Counted from the first letter of the stretch, positions 11,978 to 21,246 are shown. The stretch: DNA of 64,000 nucleotides from Mesostigma viride (GCA_009746045.1 RPFO01000213.1:6851609-6915608); one strand, 5' to 3'. Notes: generated by a model from the letters alone, not told the origin. Made by a program: numbers and translations.

Positions 11978-12022
11978 GCGTTGGCACAAAGGGAGGAGGC
12001 CGTGCGAGCCGGGAAACTCACG
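11978..12022 (+). CDS. CFAP299: CFAP299-like exon (first of two) inside a transposon
   Basis: This 45-bp exon encodes ALAQREEAVRAGKLT. It has a perfect acceptor (ttgtgtttgcag) and donor (gtatgg), both phase 0. Together with the 13194 exon it matches a conserved stretch of CFAP299 (C4orf22), a protein of motile cilia and flagella: A-L-A-x-R-E-E ... G-K-L followed by I-F-I-R-D-R-N-S-x-G-Q-E. Exons before and after this core were not found between the inverted repeats, so this looks like a genomic fragment captured by the transposon with its intron. Alternatively it is a host gene interrupted by rearrangement. The identification is from memory of the family. Confidence 0.65.
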
Positions 12023-13193
12023 GTATGGTTTGATTTCTAGTTTTGTATTAGGACCCTAGGGTAGCTATGTTATATAGGCATGTCTGACAGCATAGCTCAC
12101 CATTTCATTACCATGGGATGCTGAGCATACCATTTCCAGAGAGGTAAGTCAGTCACTCTTCGCAGTTGACAAGTCAGAGAAAGCAATCAAGTGCAGCGTT
12201 CACAACTCTTGCCGCTCGTAACCTTTTGTCTGCCCGGTTTGGCAGCTCCCTGTCTTTGCTTTCTCTCGTATTTCTTTCTTTTGTCTCTTTTCTACATCTT
12301 TCTTTGCTAATTCTTGAATATATGATGCTATTGTAGCATCCTTCTAGCGCGGATCGCTCTTAATATCCTTCTCGCGCACGTTTCCTCGCTTTTTCTCATG
12401 TAAGAGCGTCTTCCCTGCCCATGCAGCGTGTACCTGGTGTGTGTGGCTCTGCCTTGCCAATCACAACACTACAATACGCTTCCGCGGACACCTTTTTCAG
12501 CGGGGAAAGTGCCCCCGGGCTTCCGGGGCAAATTCAGCAAGCGCTGCGGAACTTAGATACTAAAATTTCGTTTTTGGTTCGTACCTTACAGCCAATCATT
12601 TTGCGCCCGGATCAAATTGTGATCTGGGTACTGAACACGAAAATTTCAGCGGAACGTACGAAACACCAACGCAACTACAGAAAATTTTCAGTGACGAAAC
12701 TGTAGTACCGTGTACCCAAGCAAAATGTAGTAGGACTTCGCTAAATTCACGTTCGGAATTTTTCCCCGCAAGATTCCCCCGCAAGATTCCCCCGCACGAT
12801 TCCCCCCGCTAGGTTCAGGCTCCAGTCGATGCTCGCCAAATGGCGCAAAAAAAGAAACATATGTTAAAATCAACGGTGCGAATCCTCGTTACCGCTCGGG
12901 TAACATTCTCACTCATTTCGCGTCTCCTACGAACCGTATTGTAGTGAACTGACCGACATGCTGGTCAGGCACTGCAGGTCGTTGCCCTTGCGTGTGTGAA
13001 CCTGCTGTTTTGGCTGTTCCCATGGCCGCTGCGTGTGTCCGTGAATGATACCATGGGAGGGAGACTTCTCCCATGGGTCCCCTTCGCTGACACTCGTGAT
13101 GTAGGTTCGCGTCGACTTGTTTCTCTCACTGTGCCCATATTGGCCTCGCACGGCTTTGTCTCTCATTCCTTGTTTGCATGCGGCGGCGTGTAG
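12023..13193. other. Intron between the two CFAP299 exons
   Basis: 1,171 bp, GT...AG. It contains a short open frame at 12421-12705 that I do not believe, and the motif CCCGCAAGATTCC repeated near 12765-12795. No other gene seen. Confidence 0.5.
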
Positions 13194-13235
13194 ACCATCA
13201 TCTTCATCCGAGACCGCAACAGCAAGGGCCAGGAG
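13194..13235 (+). CDS. CFAP299: CFAP299-like exon (second of two)
   Basis: This 42-bp exon encodes TIIFIRDRNSKGQE, after the acceptor cggcggcgtgtag and before the donor GTGAGT, phase 0 at both ends. Spliced to the previous exon it continues the CFAP299 core without a break. The strictly conserved I-F-I-R-D-R-N-S-x-G-Q-E motif is the main reason for the name. The next expected piece (a G-Y-I-D-Y-A-H-R motif in known homologues) is missing downstream, where a GC-rich minisatellite begins within 200 bp. Confidence 0.7.
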
Positions 13236-13429
13236 GTGAGTAATTGCTGAGGGCATGGCTCCTATCCCCTGATGAGTCTAGCGCCATGTACCACCCTCTA
13301 TGCCTGCATATAGGTGACGCATTGAAAATGCAAGCATCTTACTAGAAGTAGCACGGGCCTCCGAGGTGAGATTTTGCGCAGGCCTCATGATCCCAATGGA
13401 CCTGCGAAGCGCATGGCGCGCATGGGCGG

Positions 13430-14395
13430 CCGGCCGGCGCAGCTGGCATGCGGCGGGGCGGGGCTGTCGACGGGCGGCGGGGCAGGGCCGTCGGCGCGCG
13501 GGGGCCAGCGGCGCTGCCGGTGCGCGCGGGCGGCGGGCCGGCGCACCTGGCATGCGGCGGGGCAGGGCTGTCGACGGGCGGCGGGGCGGGGCAGTCGACG
13601 GGCGGCGGGGCAGGGCCAGCGGCGCTGCCGGCGCGCGTGGGCAGCGGGCCGGCGCAGCTGGCATGCGGCGGGGCGGGGCTGTCGACGGGCGGCGGGGCAG
13701 GGCTGTCGACGGGCGGCGGGGCAGGGCCGTCGGCGCGCGGGGGCCAGCGGCGCTGCCGGCGCGCGCGGGCGGCGGGCCGGCGCACCTGGCATGCGGTGGG
13801 TCGGGGCTGTCGACGGGCGGCGGGGCGGGGCAGTCGACGGGCGGCGGGGCAGGGCCGTCAGCGCGCGGGGGGCCAGCGGCGCTGCCGGCGCGCGTGGGCG
13901 GCGGGCCGGCGCAGCTGGCATGCGGCGGGGCGGGGCAGTCGACGGCGGCGGGGCGGGGCAGCCGGTGCGCGGCGGGGCGGCGCCGTCGGCGGGCGGCGAG
14001 GTGGCGCAGCCAGCGCGCAGCGAGGTGGCAGCGGCGGCGCAGCCTGCATGCGGCGGGGCAGGGCTGTCGACGGGCGGCGGGGCGGGGCAGTCGACGGGCG
14101 GCGGGGCAGGGCCGTCGGCGCGCGGGGGGCCAGCGGCGCTGCCGGCGCGCATGGGCGGCGGGCCGGCGCAGCTGGCATGCGGCGGGGCGGGGCTGTCAAC
14201 GGGCGGCGGGGCAGGGCCGTCGGCGCGCGGGGGGCCAACGGCGCTGCCGGCGCGCGTGGGCGGCGGGCCGGCGCAGCTGGCATGCGGCGGGGCGGGGCAG
14301 CCTGTCGACGGGCTACGGGGCGGGGCAGCCGGCGCGCGGCGGGCCGGCGGCGCAGCCGGCGGGCAGCGGAGCGGCGGAGCGGCACAGCCGGTGCC
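13430..14395. repeat. GC-rich minisatellite (GCGGCGGGGC / GTCGACGGGCGGC units)
   Basis: About 970 bp of near-pure GC sequence built from shuffled blocks: GGCGCAGCTGGCATGCGG, GCTGTCGACGGGCGGC, GGGCCGTCGGCGCGCG and AGCGGCGCTGCCGGCGCG. Long open frames exist in several phases on both strands because the units lack stops. I read it as non-coding. Confidence 0.85.
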
Positions 14396-14444
14396 TGAAA
14401 AACGCGGTCGCTCAATGAAGGTGCACCACGCCGTCTTCTTCCAG

Positions 14445-15945
14445 GTACAGGGCAACACAGAGACCTGGTTGTCCTACCGGACCACGGAGTCCCAAAAGAC
14501 GCCGTGGCAGCCCGCGGGGACTCGACAGGAAGGCGCGCCACGGTGCGGGAAGGCGATGACACAGCCATACAGGTTTGATGCGGAGGGGCGGCCGCTGTTT
14601 GGCGTCCGACTTGTGGATCCAGACCGCATTCCGATGTTGCAGGACACCCCAGCCTTCGCACCATTGAACATGGAGTTTCTGGGGAAGGAGCTGGAGTCGA
14701 TCAAAACAAGGGTCGAGAAGTTGCCCCATGGCATCTGGCAGTGGTACTTTCCGCCCGACACCATCAAGCCAAACAAGGCCTTTTTTCGCAAGTCAAGTCC
14801 CACATGCCCCTGAGGAGGTGCCTGAGGAGTGGCGCCCTTTGCCGTGGCCATCTCGCGCGGACATCTCCGCCCTGCGTGAGCACGATGCAGCGCCTGAACC
14901 ACCACCGACGCAAGAAGAGCACTTCATGGCGTTGGTCGACGCAGAGGCGGTGCGCGTCACCCCGCTGGTAGACCGAGTTCGTCATGATGGCCACACACAG
15001 CAGGAATGGGCGGCAGAAGACAGGGCCATGGCAGCCAAGGTCGCTTACTTGAAGCGCATGCAAGGCGTTGAGAAAGGCTCCGCTGTTCTATACTGGCACC
15101 CTTCAGCTGGTATTCTCTGCAACTCGAAGCTCACGTGGACTCCAGTCCTCGTTGGCATCATCAAGGAGGTGGTTGCGAAGGAGGATGGCGGCCAACCTTC
15201 TATTGAGCTCTTTGTATACCGCGCTAAGCATTTGCATGACACGTGGCACCCGTGGAATACAGACATTGCGCAATGGCCCCATCCGCCAACCACTGCGGCG
15301 CACACGGTGATCATCACCGCCTCAGACCTCGTCTTGACACAAGTGGTGGGCAAGCGAGGTCAGCCGCCCCATGGAGTCTCCTTGGGTGCGAACAAAAAGC
15401 TCACCAAGGAGTGCCTAAAGGCGCTGAAGGAGGTGCCCTATGACGCGGAACACCCGGTCGTGAAGTGGCAAGATGCTGAATGCTCGAAGGGCATCGTCGG
15501 CATGGCGAAGGCATGCTGGGAAGGCGTAACGCTGCAGGTCAAGAGTGGCAGCCGCAACCTCGTAGGGCAAGTCGTGTGTCATTGGGCGTCGGAGCGTGTG
15601 ACATCCGCGGACGGTCGCACCGAAAGCCGGGACGGCAGGTACCATGGTCGTGTCGCTGTTGTCGACACGCAAAACGACATGGTAGCCATGTACTGGGGTG
15701 CCCGTTGGGAGGAGGACGCGGTTTCTTGCGTGCCTCTCCACGAGCTGGAGGCACAGATCTGCGGGTGCCCCGGTGTGGTCGTCCCTGCGTTGCAAGCGCC
15801 GGATATCACCCTGGCCGAGGCTCGATTGCGCGAGATGGTTCCACCCAGCGACGTTGTGGCGGAGAACAACAACGCAGGCGCCTCCCGGCGTCGGAAGCGA
15901 GCGCTCATCCTTGCCGATGACGATGACGACGACGACGACTGCTGA
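14445..15945 (+). CDS. Unrecognised ~500-aa protein, one homopolymer frameshift, acidic C-terminus
   Basis: Open sequence begins after a strong acceptor (ccgtcttcttccag) with VQGNTETWLSYRTTESQKTP and continues to KPNKAFF at 14780. The frame then breaks in the T6 run 14781-14786: with five T instead of six it flows into VPHAPEEVPEEW and on to a TGA at 15945. Mixed composition, many Trp (W-x-W-Y-F-P, L-Y-W-H-P, W-H-P-W-N-T-D, Y-W-G-A-R-W) and an absence of repeats make it a convincing gene. The last residues are basic (RRRKRA) then eight Asp and Cys. There is no transposase triad, zinc finger or other known motif. It may be the transposon's own product or a captured host gene; its start upstream of 14445 is hidden by the minisatellite. 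Confidence 0.6.
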
Positions 15946-15959
15946 AGCGCAAGCAGCGT

Positions 15960-16390
15960 TGTTGTCATTGAGCTGCTCATGTGCTGCTGCTGCTGCTGTG
16001 CTGCCATGCTATTGCTGCTGCATTGCTGCCGTGCTGCTGCTGTGCTATTGTGCTGATGTGTTGCTGCATTGCTGCCGTGCCGCTGATGTATTGCTGTCGT
16101 GCTGCTGTGTTGATGCACTGCTGCATTGCTGCCGTGCTGCTGAGCTAGTACTGCCTATTAGTGAATTTCCTATCAATGGACTATAGTCCACTGATAGGAA
16201 ATTCAGGAATCGGCATACTAAGTTGCTGCTGCGCTGACTTGTGCTCCTGCTATGCGGCCGTGTTGATGTGCTACAGTTGTGCTGCTGCTGTGCTACGGTC
16301 ATGCTGCTGCTGTGTTGCTGGGCTGATGTGTTGTTGCATTGATGTAGTGGCTATTGTTCCGCTACTACAATTTGCTACTGATGCCGCTGC
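15960..16390. repeat. TGC/GCTG-rich degenerate microsatellite
   Basis: The region downstream of the acidic-tail gene is filled with TGCTGC, TGCTGTGCTG and TTGCTGC variants, interrupted once by a 44-bp palindrome. No coding claim. Confidence 0.7.
16162..16205. repeat. 44-bp near-perfect palindrome
   Basis: TGAATTTCCTATCAATGGAC runs into its own inverse and ends GTCCACTGATAGGAAATTCA, with one mismatched pair and no spacer. It interrupts the TGC-rich tract cleanly, so it may be a minimal foldback insertion. Confidence 0.8.
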
Positions 16391-17218
16391 TGGTGCTTTT
16401 TTGCATGTCAGTGCCCGCTATGTTCACACCACTGTTGCCGCGGTTGGTATCGCGTGATTTCCACCGGTTGTGCGTTGACATGTGTTACTCATGCATTTGC
16501 CCCTATATTTGGTAGCACGCGGTTTCGCGTTAGTTAGGTGCAGACAGCTGCATGTAGACAAACATCTTGTTTAAGTCGGTCAATTAACTGTTCTTGACGC
16601 ATCATGGTCCAAGTCGACCGACCTGTAGGGACCAGTAGAGCAATTGTCTAGGAGAAAGAGCGTGATCGCTGCAGAAGCCGCGTGGCAGCCGTGGCTGTAC
16701 CTGTAGTACGACCTGCATATATATGGATACTGTATTTGGATACTGGGTTGTTTATCAATTCTGGTTTTAATTTATTTAGTGTACCTGGTGTTGGCATGCC
16801 AACTCAGTGCTAAACTACTTTATGCACAATGATGCAACTTGATGCTATAGTGACGTGCCACGATGTAACTTTATTAACTTCACCATTAGTCATGGGGTCA
16901 ATAGGATTGCTCATTATGCCATGTTAACATGAACCATGGGTTACGTAATAGTGAAAACAGTAATCATGATGCTCCACTTGAAGTCTCCAACATGGTCATG
17001 TTTGGAATTTTATTGATCATACTTACAATATATGAAAAGAGACAACAAACGTGGAAGCATGGCACGCCGAGGCCGATAATATATGTGTGAAATATGAAAA
17101 GAGACAACATCTTTGGCAAGCATGATCATATCATGCTTGCCAAACATATTAATGATATCGACCATGTCCAGAAACCATGTTTGCCAATGGTGCATTTAGG
17201 ATACATTTGAAGCCGTGC
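16391..17218. other. Right subterminal region of the 9.9-kb transposon, no gene seen
   Basis: AT-rich non-coding sequence. Near 17000-17200 it has repeated ATGAAAAGAGACAAC and inverted AAGCATGATCAT/ATGATCATGCTT-type segments. Just inside the right inverted repeat, ATACATTTGAAGCCGTGCAAATGTAT can fold into a hairpin. Confidence 0.45.
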
Positions 17219-17247
17219 AAATGTATCCTAATCCGGTAAAACCACCC
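17219..17247 (-). repeat. Right terminal inverted repeat of the 9.9-kb transposon
   Basis: Exact reverse complement of 7328-7356, followed directly by the TTA target duplication (17248-17250). Confidence 0.9.
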
Positions 17248-17250
17248 TTA

Positions 17251-17615
17251 CCCATAACAAGAAGGGCTGGCGTACGGCTGTCTATGATAAGCGCAAGGAT
17301 CCTAAATACCAGCAAATTCCTTTTATTCGTTACCCCGATATTCACAGTCTCCTTTCCCACACAGCAAAATATGGTGTTGTTCTTTCTCAGTTACATCGTT
17401 TTTCCCGTCTTTGTTCTTATCGTGTTGATTTCATCACGACTCTTGTTGAACTCTTGCAGCGTTTATTGGTCAAAGACTATGACCGAGCCATTATGCTCCG
17501 TCAAGTCCGATGTTTTTTGCAACGTCACCCACATCTGTTCGGTGCTGCCCCTTGGCACAAGCTCTACAAACAGGTCGTGGACCGGCTGGATCGCATAGTA
17601 TCTCCGCACATCTGA
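17251..17615 (+). pseudogene. Penelope-like reverse transcriptase, part 2 (RT thumb)
   Basis: The frame continues the Penelope RT after the transposon: H-N-K-K-G-W-R-T-A-V-Y-D-K-R, then a P-F-I-R-Y-P-D-x-H-S-L-L-S-H-T-A-K-Y-G-V-V-L-S-Q-L-H-R-F-S-R-L-C-type segment, the helical thumb that follows the YIDD palm in this family. It ends with TGA at 17613-17615 and there is no C-terminal nuclease, consistent with the GIY-YIG being at the other end. One spare TTA (17248-17250) comes from the insertion; using bases 17251-17252 to complete the codon begun at 7327 gives an unbroken frame. Confidence 0.85.
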
Positions 17616-17730
17616 ACCCTGTGATGCCAGATCTCCTTTGCGGCCGTTCCGAGCTTGGCACTGGATTCGTTGTCCACATCGTCGCGTCGCTGCCGCAACA
17701 CGATGTTTTCTGGCATCCGCGGGCTTTTGG

Positions 17731-18174
17731 TTCCCGCCGCACATTTGAAAGTGCTGTCCTCCGGCTCTTTGCCTTTGCACCGTGTGCAGTTCTTGGACGT
17801 TTGGAATCATGGCATGGCTAACGTGATGACTGACTAGCTAGACCTTTTCAGTGGTTTTCCATTTGCGGGTATTTCCTCGTAAATGGTGGGAGAGCGATCG
17901 CAGCAATGGTGCTCACCACTAGACACTCCCGGCCAGTTAGGCTAGAAACACACGCCCTGATCAAGCATGCTGTTTCCGGCCCCACCGTCTAGGTCATCTA
18001 GTCGCTCCACACGTAAGCCAGCCATAATTTCAATGCACAAGGATACACATTTCCATCACCATTCATCTTCATAATCCTGAACGACTCGAAAACGCGGAAA
18101 AGATAACGGCAGGCTCGAGCTACCATGGTCCGGATTCTCCCGACTTCTGGCCTGCGCTGGTTGTCTCTTTGATA
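17731..18174 (+). repeat. Right pseudo-LTR of the Penelope-like element
   Basis: Near-identical direct copy of 3256-3699. It is followed by the 13-bp target duplication, which shares its first three bases (ATA) with the repeat end. Confidence 0.85.
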
Positions 18175-18185
18175 AGGATCCACGA

Positions 18186-18335
18186 CCATTAAATTAAATT
18201 AAATTAAATTATAACATGCCTCCGTTGGGAGATCATGTAGCACATATTCCATGATGGGTGGGTGGAGTGGAGGAAGCCGCGTAATCGAACTAACCTAACT
18301 CTAAGCTATCTACCTAGTCTAGAAAAGCCTAACTA
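18186..18335 (+). mobile_element. Single arm of the ATAACATGCCTCCG MITE family
   Basis: Starts with (TTAAA)n and ATAACATGCCTCCGTTGGGA, and ends CTAGTCTAGAAAAGCCTAAC. It matches the right arm of the complete inverted-repeat element at 23693-24383. Only one arm is present here; another single arm is at 37850-37950. Confidence 0.55.
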
Positions 18336-19372
18336 CACTACTCATCAAAACGCCACGACCATGCAGGGTCTGTAATTGAGACATCTTGATGGAAATTACC
18401 ACCATAGTCATGCCGAATGCACCACAAAAGGGCAAAGACAAGGTTGCGTTATTATTGTTTACATGCAGGCCTTTGACAGTCAATGAAGCTTCCCTCACGA
18501 CTGTTCCCATGTTTTGTCACATTCAAACGTGAAGCCGGCTGGCAATTAAGTAACCCGCCAAAAAGAGAGCCGAAGTCAGAGGGTTAAAACACACCGGCAT
18601 TTGTGGTATAAAACGCAGGCACTGCGTGGCTGCCCACGGCGTGTTTTGCAGCCCGCCTTTGTCCAAAATATCTGGCCTGGAAAATGGACTTTGGCCGGCT
18701 TTGACGGTGCAGCTGGATCGGGCTTGACGAGAGCTGTCGAATGCCGTATAGATGTCCGTCAGAGGAGGAGGTGGTGGTGGGCTGCTAGCCTAATTCTACC
18801 GTTAAGTTGCGTTCCCGCGTTAAGTTGCGGCGCCAAGTTTTAGGGGGCGATCGCAACTTAACGCGGGAATGACTGTATGCGATCTTCTAGGGGCCGGTGC
18901 AGTCGCGCCGCGCCGCAGGCTGCGTACTTTATAGCTGGTTGAGATATTGTACTCATGCGTGGATTCTGTAGCCTGGCGAGGGTCGATGTCGACCCGAGGA
19001 TCTTGTGTGGACTGCATGTTTCGGAGTTCTCTGGAAGGTCGGCGCCATGTCGGCGCCTCTTGCCAGCTTGGTGGCAGACCTAGGTGAAATTGGTCCGAGG
19101 ACGAGAGTCTCGTCCTCTTGGTTCGATGAATGTAAAGTGCGATGAAGCCTACACATTGAACCTGGGGCACTTATCCATTTGTAATTGGTCTTGCTAGCCA
19201 TTATTATAAGTGTGTATTAAATAGCTTGGCATCAAGCCGCGGTGCCAGATATCTCACGACCCCAGTCGTGAAGCGCAATCTGCATTAGGCCACCTTGATT
19301 CTTCCTATTACCGGCACAGAATTGATCTTTCGCGACATAGCTCAGGCTAGGTGTCTGGGCTGGCATGTTACA
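18336..19372. other. Right part of the LTR-like insertion
   Basis: No coding frame believed. It carries a TATA-like box (TATAAAA at 18607-18613), a 77-bp MITE at 18799, and ends in ...CATGTTACA before the CCGGC duplication. An LTR promoter is possible for the TATA box but not shown. Confidence 0.4.
18799..18875. mobile_element. 77-bp mariner-type MITE remnant
   Basis: Reads CCGTTAAGTTGCG at the left and CGCAACTTAACGCGGGAATG plus ACTG at the right, with TA at both flanks (18797-18798, 18876-18877). It is close kin of the element at 2904-3028; the left end has lost the CAGTCATTCC segment. Confidence 0.5.
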
Positions 19373-19377
19373 CCGGC

Positions 19378-20475
19378 GTCTGGCAGGGTTGCGTCCTGTC
19401 ACCGTACCTGTTTATTATTTTAGTGGATTATGTTATGCGCCAGGCACGTGCTCGCTTTGCTAGCATTGCAGGCCGTGCCCCTGGCCTATATAGCGATCAC
19501 GAACGAGCTTGGGGAAGGGGGGCCGACTAACAAGCAGAATTTACTAGCTGACCTCATTTATGCCGACGACATCACGCTCATCGAGAAGCCGGAGTCTGCC
19601 CAACTTTGGCTGGACTGCCTGGCGCTCGAGGCTCGGGCGGTTGGTCTAGAAATCAGCCCCAAAACGGAGGCCCTGGCCCTCCGGGCATGGCAGGGCCCCC
19701 ACCCACACTCAGCCTCTTAGACGATGCCGAGGTCAACTACCGCTCCTTCAGGCCGCTTCAAGCTGCTCGGCAGTTGGCTTCCCGACTGCGAGGACGACAT
19801 GACGACACGGATCGGCATGGCGTGGGCCCACCTCCATGACCACCGCCGCTGGTGGAGCAACCCCGCCCTACCCCGGATCGTCAAGCGTGACCTCTTCAAG
19901 GTCGTCATTCTGACGATTCTGACCTACGGCGCCGAGACGTGGACACTGATGCAGGAGCTGGAGCAACGACTCGACGGCGCCGTCACCAAGATGCTGCGCA
20001 AGGCCCTTAACATCCCCTTTGGTTTGCACAAATTTAGTAATGAGGATTTGTACGCTGATTTGCCCTATGTTTCCCACATTATTAGGCACAGGCGCCTGGG
20101 CCTGGCTGCCAGGGCACCTGGCCCGCACAGATCAGGTAGATACATCAGATAGACTAGCTGGCACCAAGCCCGCCCAGCCTGGGCGATATGTCCTCACCTG
20201 GCGTGGCAGCCCCCGGCCGCGCGCGGCAGGGCCGCCACCCGTGGACTTTTCGTGATAGACTCGGCATGGACATGTGCTACACTAGACGTGACGGGCTCAC
20301 ACCCGGACAGCCTCCTGGTTTGTCTGTAATATGGAGGCAGATGGTGCGCAAGGATAGATGGCAAGTAGTGATGAAGGAGACCACCCCCAAGCCTGCGGGG
20401 GCTCCGCGTGTGACCAAGTATGGCATTCATAGCGATTCGGGCCGCGGTGCCCACACCCCTGTAACTAGGACCTAG
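19378..20475 (+). pseudogene. APE-type LINE, 3' half: RT motifs B-E and C-terminal domain
   Basis: Resumes exactly where the 1182-2709 frame stopped: V-W-Q-G-C-V-L-S-P-Y-L-F (motif B). Then L-A-D-L-I-Y-A-D-D (motif C, near 19559), F-K-L-L-G-S-W-L-P-D, T-Y-G-A-E-T-W-T-L (thumb), M-L-R-K-A-L-N, and a C-terminal stretch with GRHPWTFRDRLGMDM and a tail ending in TPVTRT. At least three frameshifts split it, so it is inactive. A 5'-truncated copy of its last 330 bp sits inverted at 37190-37528. Confidence 0.85.
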
Positions 20476-20512
20476 ATAGCTTATACCATCCGTTCCATCT
20501 GGCATGTTTCCC

Positions 20513-20608
20513 TCCCACTGAGGACTTATGCTCACGTGACGCAGTCACGTGTCTATTAATTAATTAATTAATGACTGCACGTCACGTGAGCGTAAGTCCT
20601 CAGTGGGA
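20513..20608. repeat. 96-bp palindrome with (TTAA)n loop
   Basis: Arms TCCCACTGAGGACTTATGCT and the inverse AGCGTAAGTCCTCAGTGGGA surround CACGTGACG blocks and a central (ATTA)n run. The same arm recurs at 37190-37245 and 38085-38215, so it is a dispersed foldback/MITE-like family also found at LINE 3' ends. Confidence 0.75.
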
Positions 20609-20639
20609 TGGAAATGGTCCGGTTGTGTGGCATCAGGTT

Positions 20640-21246
20640 GTGCAGAGGTTAAATGAGGTACATTGCTACAGGTGATGCTCACCTTCTCCTTTTTTTCTAC
20701 TATTTCTACTATTGGCTCGAGGCGTATTTTTCTCGTTTCTCGTTTTTAGTATTAAATCAAAAAAGTATTTTTTGATTTAAAAAAAGTTACCCAGGTAAAG
20801 CTTTCGTGCTGAAGGCGTGGCACGGATGTGAGCTATGTCGTCCGCACACTAAGTTGGGTACTGGCAGTCGGAAACTGTCAGTACGTTAGTCGCAAGCTCC
20901 ATGGGGAGTTGCGACCGGGGCCGGGTTTCGACAACGTCTGCGTGAGGTACGCCGGCGTAACTCACGCAAACGCAAGTGAACAGCCGCAGCAATTCAGCAT
21001 GCCGACATCCGTCACCAAGTGTACCACCGTAGCAATACTGACCTTTGCTGGTATAGCTCACGCCGCCCGGCGCACACGTGGCTTGGAAACAGTCGTGTGC
21101 TCAGGTCAATTAGTGTTGCTGGAGATGGTTGCACGCAAACGCGTGCAGGCGTATGTCTCATTAAAACACACCATATCTAGACATGCATATCTGTTTTCAC
21201 ATGGACCTCATGAAATCACATCATCCCATGAGACGCATTTCTGCAT
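20640..21246. other. No confident gene
   Basis: AT-rich start, then mixed sequence with CAGTCGGAAACTGTCAG-type and ACGCCGGCGTAACTCACG-type short inverted repeats. Open frames here lack splice context and protein-like composition. Confidence 0.35.

Larger units (their letters stand above)
7328..17247. mobile_element. 9.9-kb TIR DNA transposon (PIF/Harbinger-like by TSD) carrying gene fragments
   Basis: A perfect 29-bp terminal inverted repeat (GGGTGGTTTTACCGGATTAG then GATACATTT) lies at 7328-7356 and 17219-17247, flanked by the target duplication TTA (7325-7327, 17248-17250). Removing it with one TTA restores the Penelope RT codon and frame exactly. A TTA/TAA duplication and GGG-starting ends fit PIF/Harbinger, but no DDE transposase or Myb-type helper was recognised, so it is probably non-autonomous. 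The interior holds an 8-bp minisatellite, a polyglutamine frame, a 149-bp higher-order repeat, two CFAP299 exons, a GC-rich minisatellite and an unknown ~500-aa gene. Confidence 0.85.
3239..18171 (+). mobile_element. Penelope-like retroelement with pseudo-LTRs and 13-bp target duplication
   Basis: The direct repeat ATAAGGATCCACG at 3226-3238 and 18172-18184 flanks the element; the last three bases of the right pseudo-LTR overlap it. Near-identical 444-bp direct repeats (3256-3699 and 17731-18174, one visible difference) sit at the two ends as pseudo-LTRs, a known Penelope trait. Between them lies a single reverse-transcriptase gene in two parts (4636-7327 and 17251-17615), split by a 9.9-kb DNA transposon. 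Without that insert the element is about 5.0 kb. The pseudo-LTR identity implies a recent insertion. Confidence 0.8.
2710..19372. mobile_element. LTR-like insertion (TG...CA, CCGGC target duplication), itself heavily nested
   Basis: The insertion begins TGTTGCGTGCCC and ends GCATGTTACA. It is bounded by the direct repeat CCGGC at 2705-2709 and 19373-19377. The TG...CA ends and 5-bp duplication are the hallmarks of an LTR retrotransposon. After subtracting the Penelope-like element inside it, about 1.7 kb remains, with no second LTR copy, primer site or gag-pol frame, so a solo LTR is the simplest reading. Removing it with one CCGGC joins ACC-GGC to GTC-TGG-CAG and restores the LINE RT motif B in frame. 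The start is also a small palindrome (TGTTGCG ... GGGCGCAACA). Confidence 0.7.

Noticed and set aside
12421..12705. 94-codon + strand frame
   Set aside because: Lies in the intron between the CFAP299 exons; no motif, and composition is not protein-like.
13366..14418. Several 300-480-codon frames over the GC-rich block
   Set aside because: Repeat-driven and open on both strands. Only the part after the acceptor at 14444 has protein-like composition.
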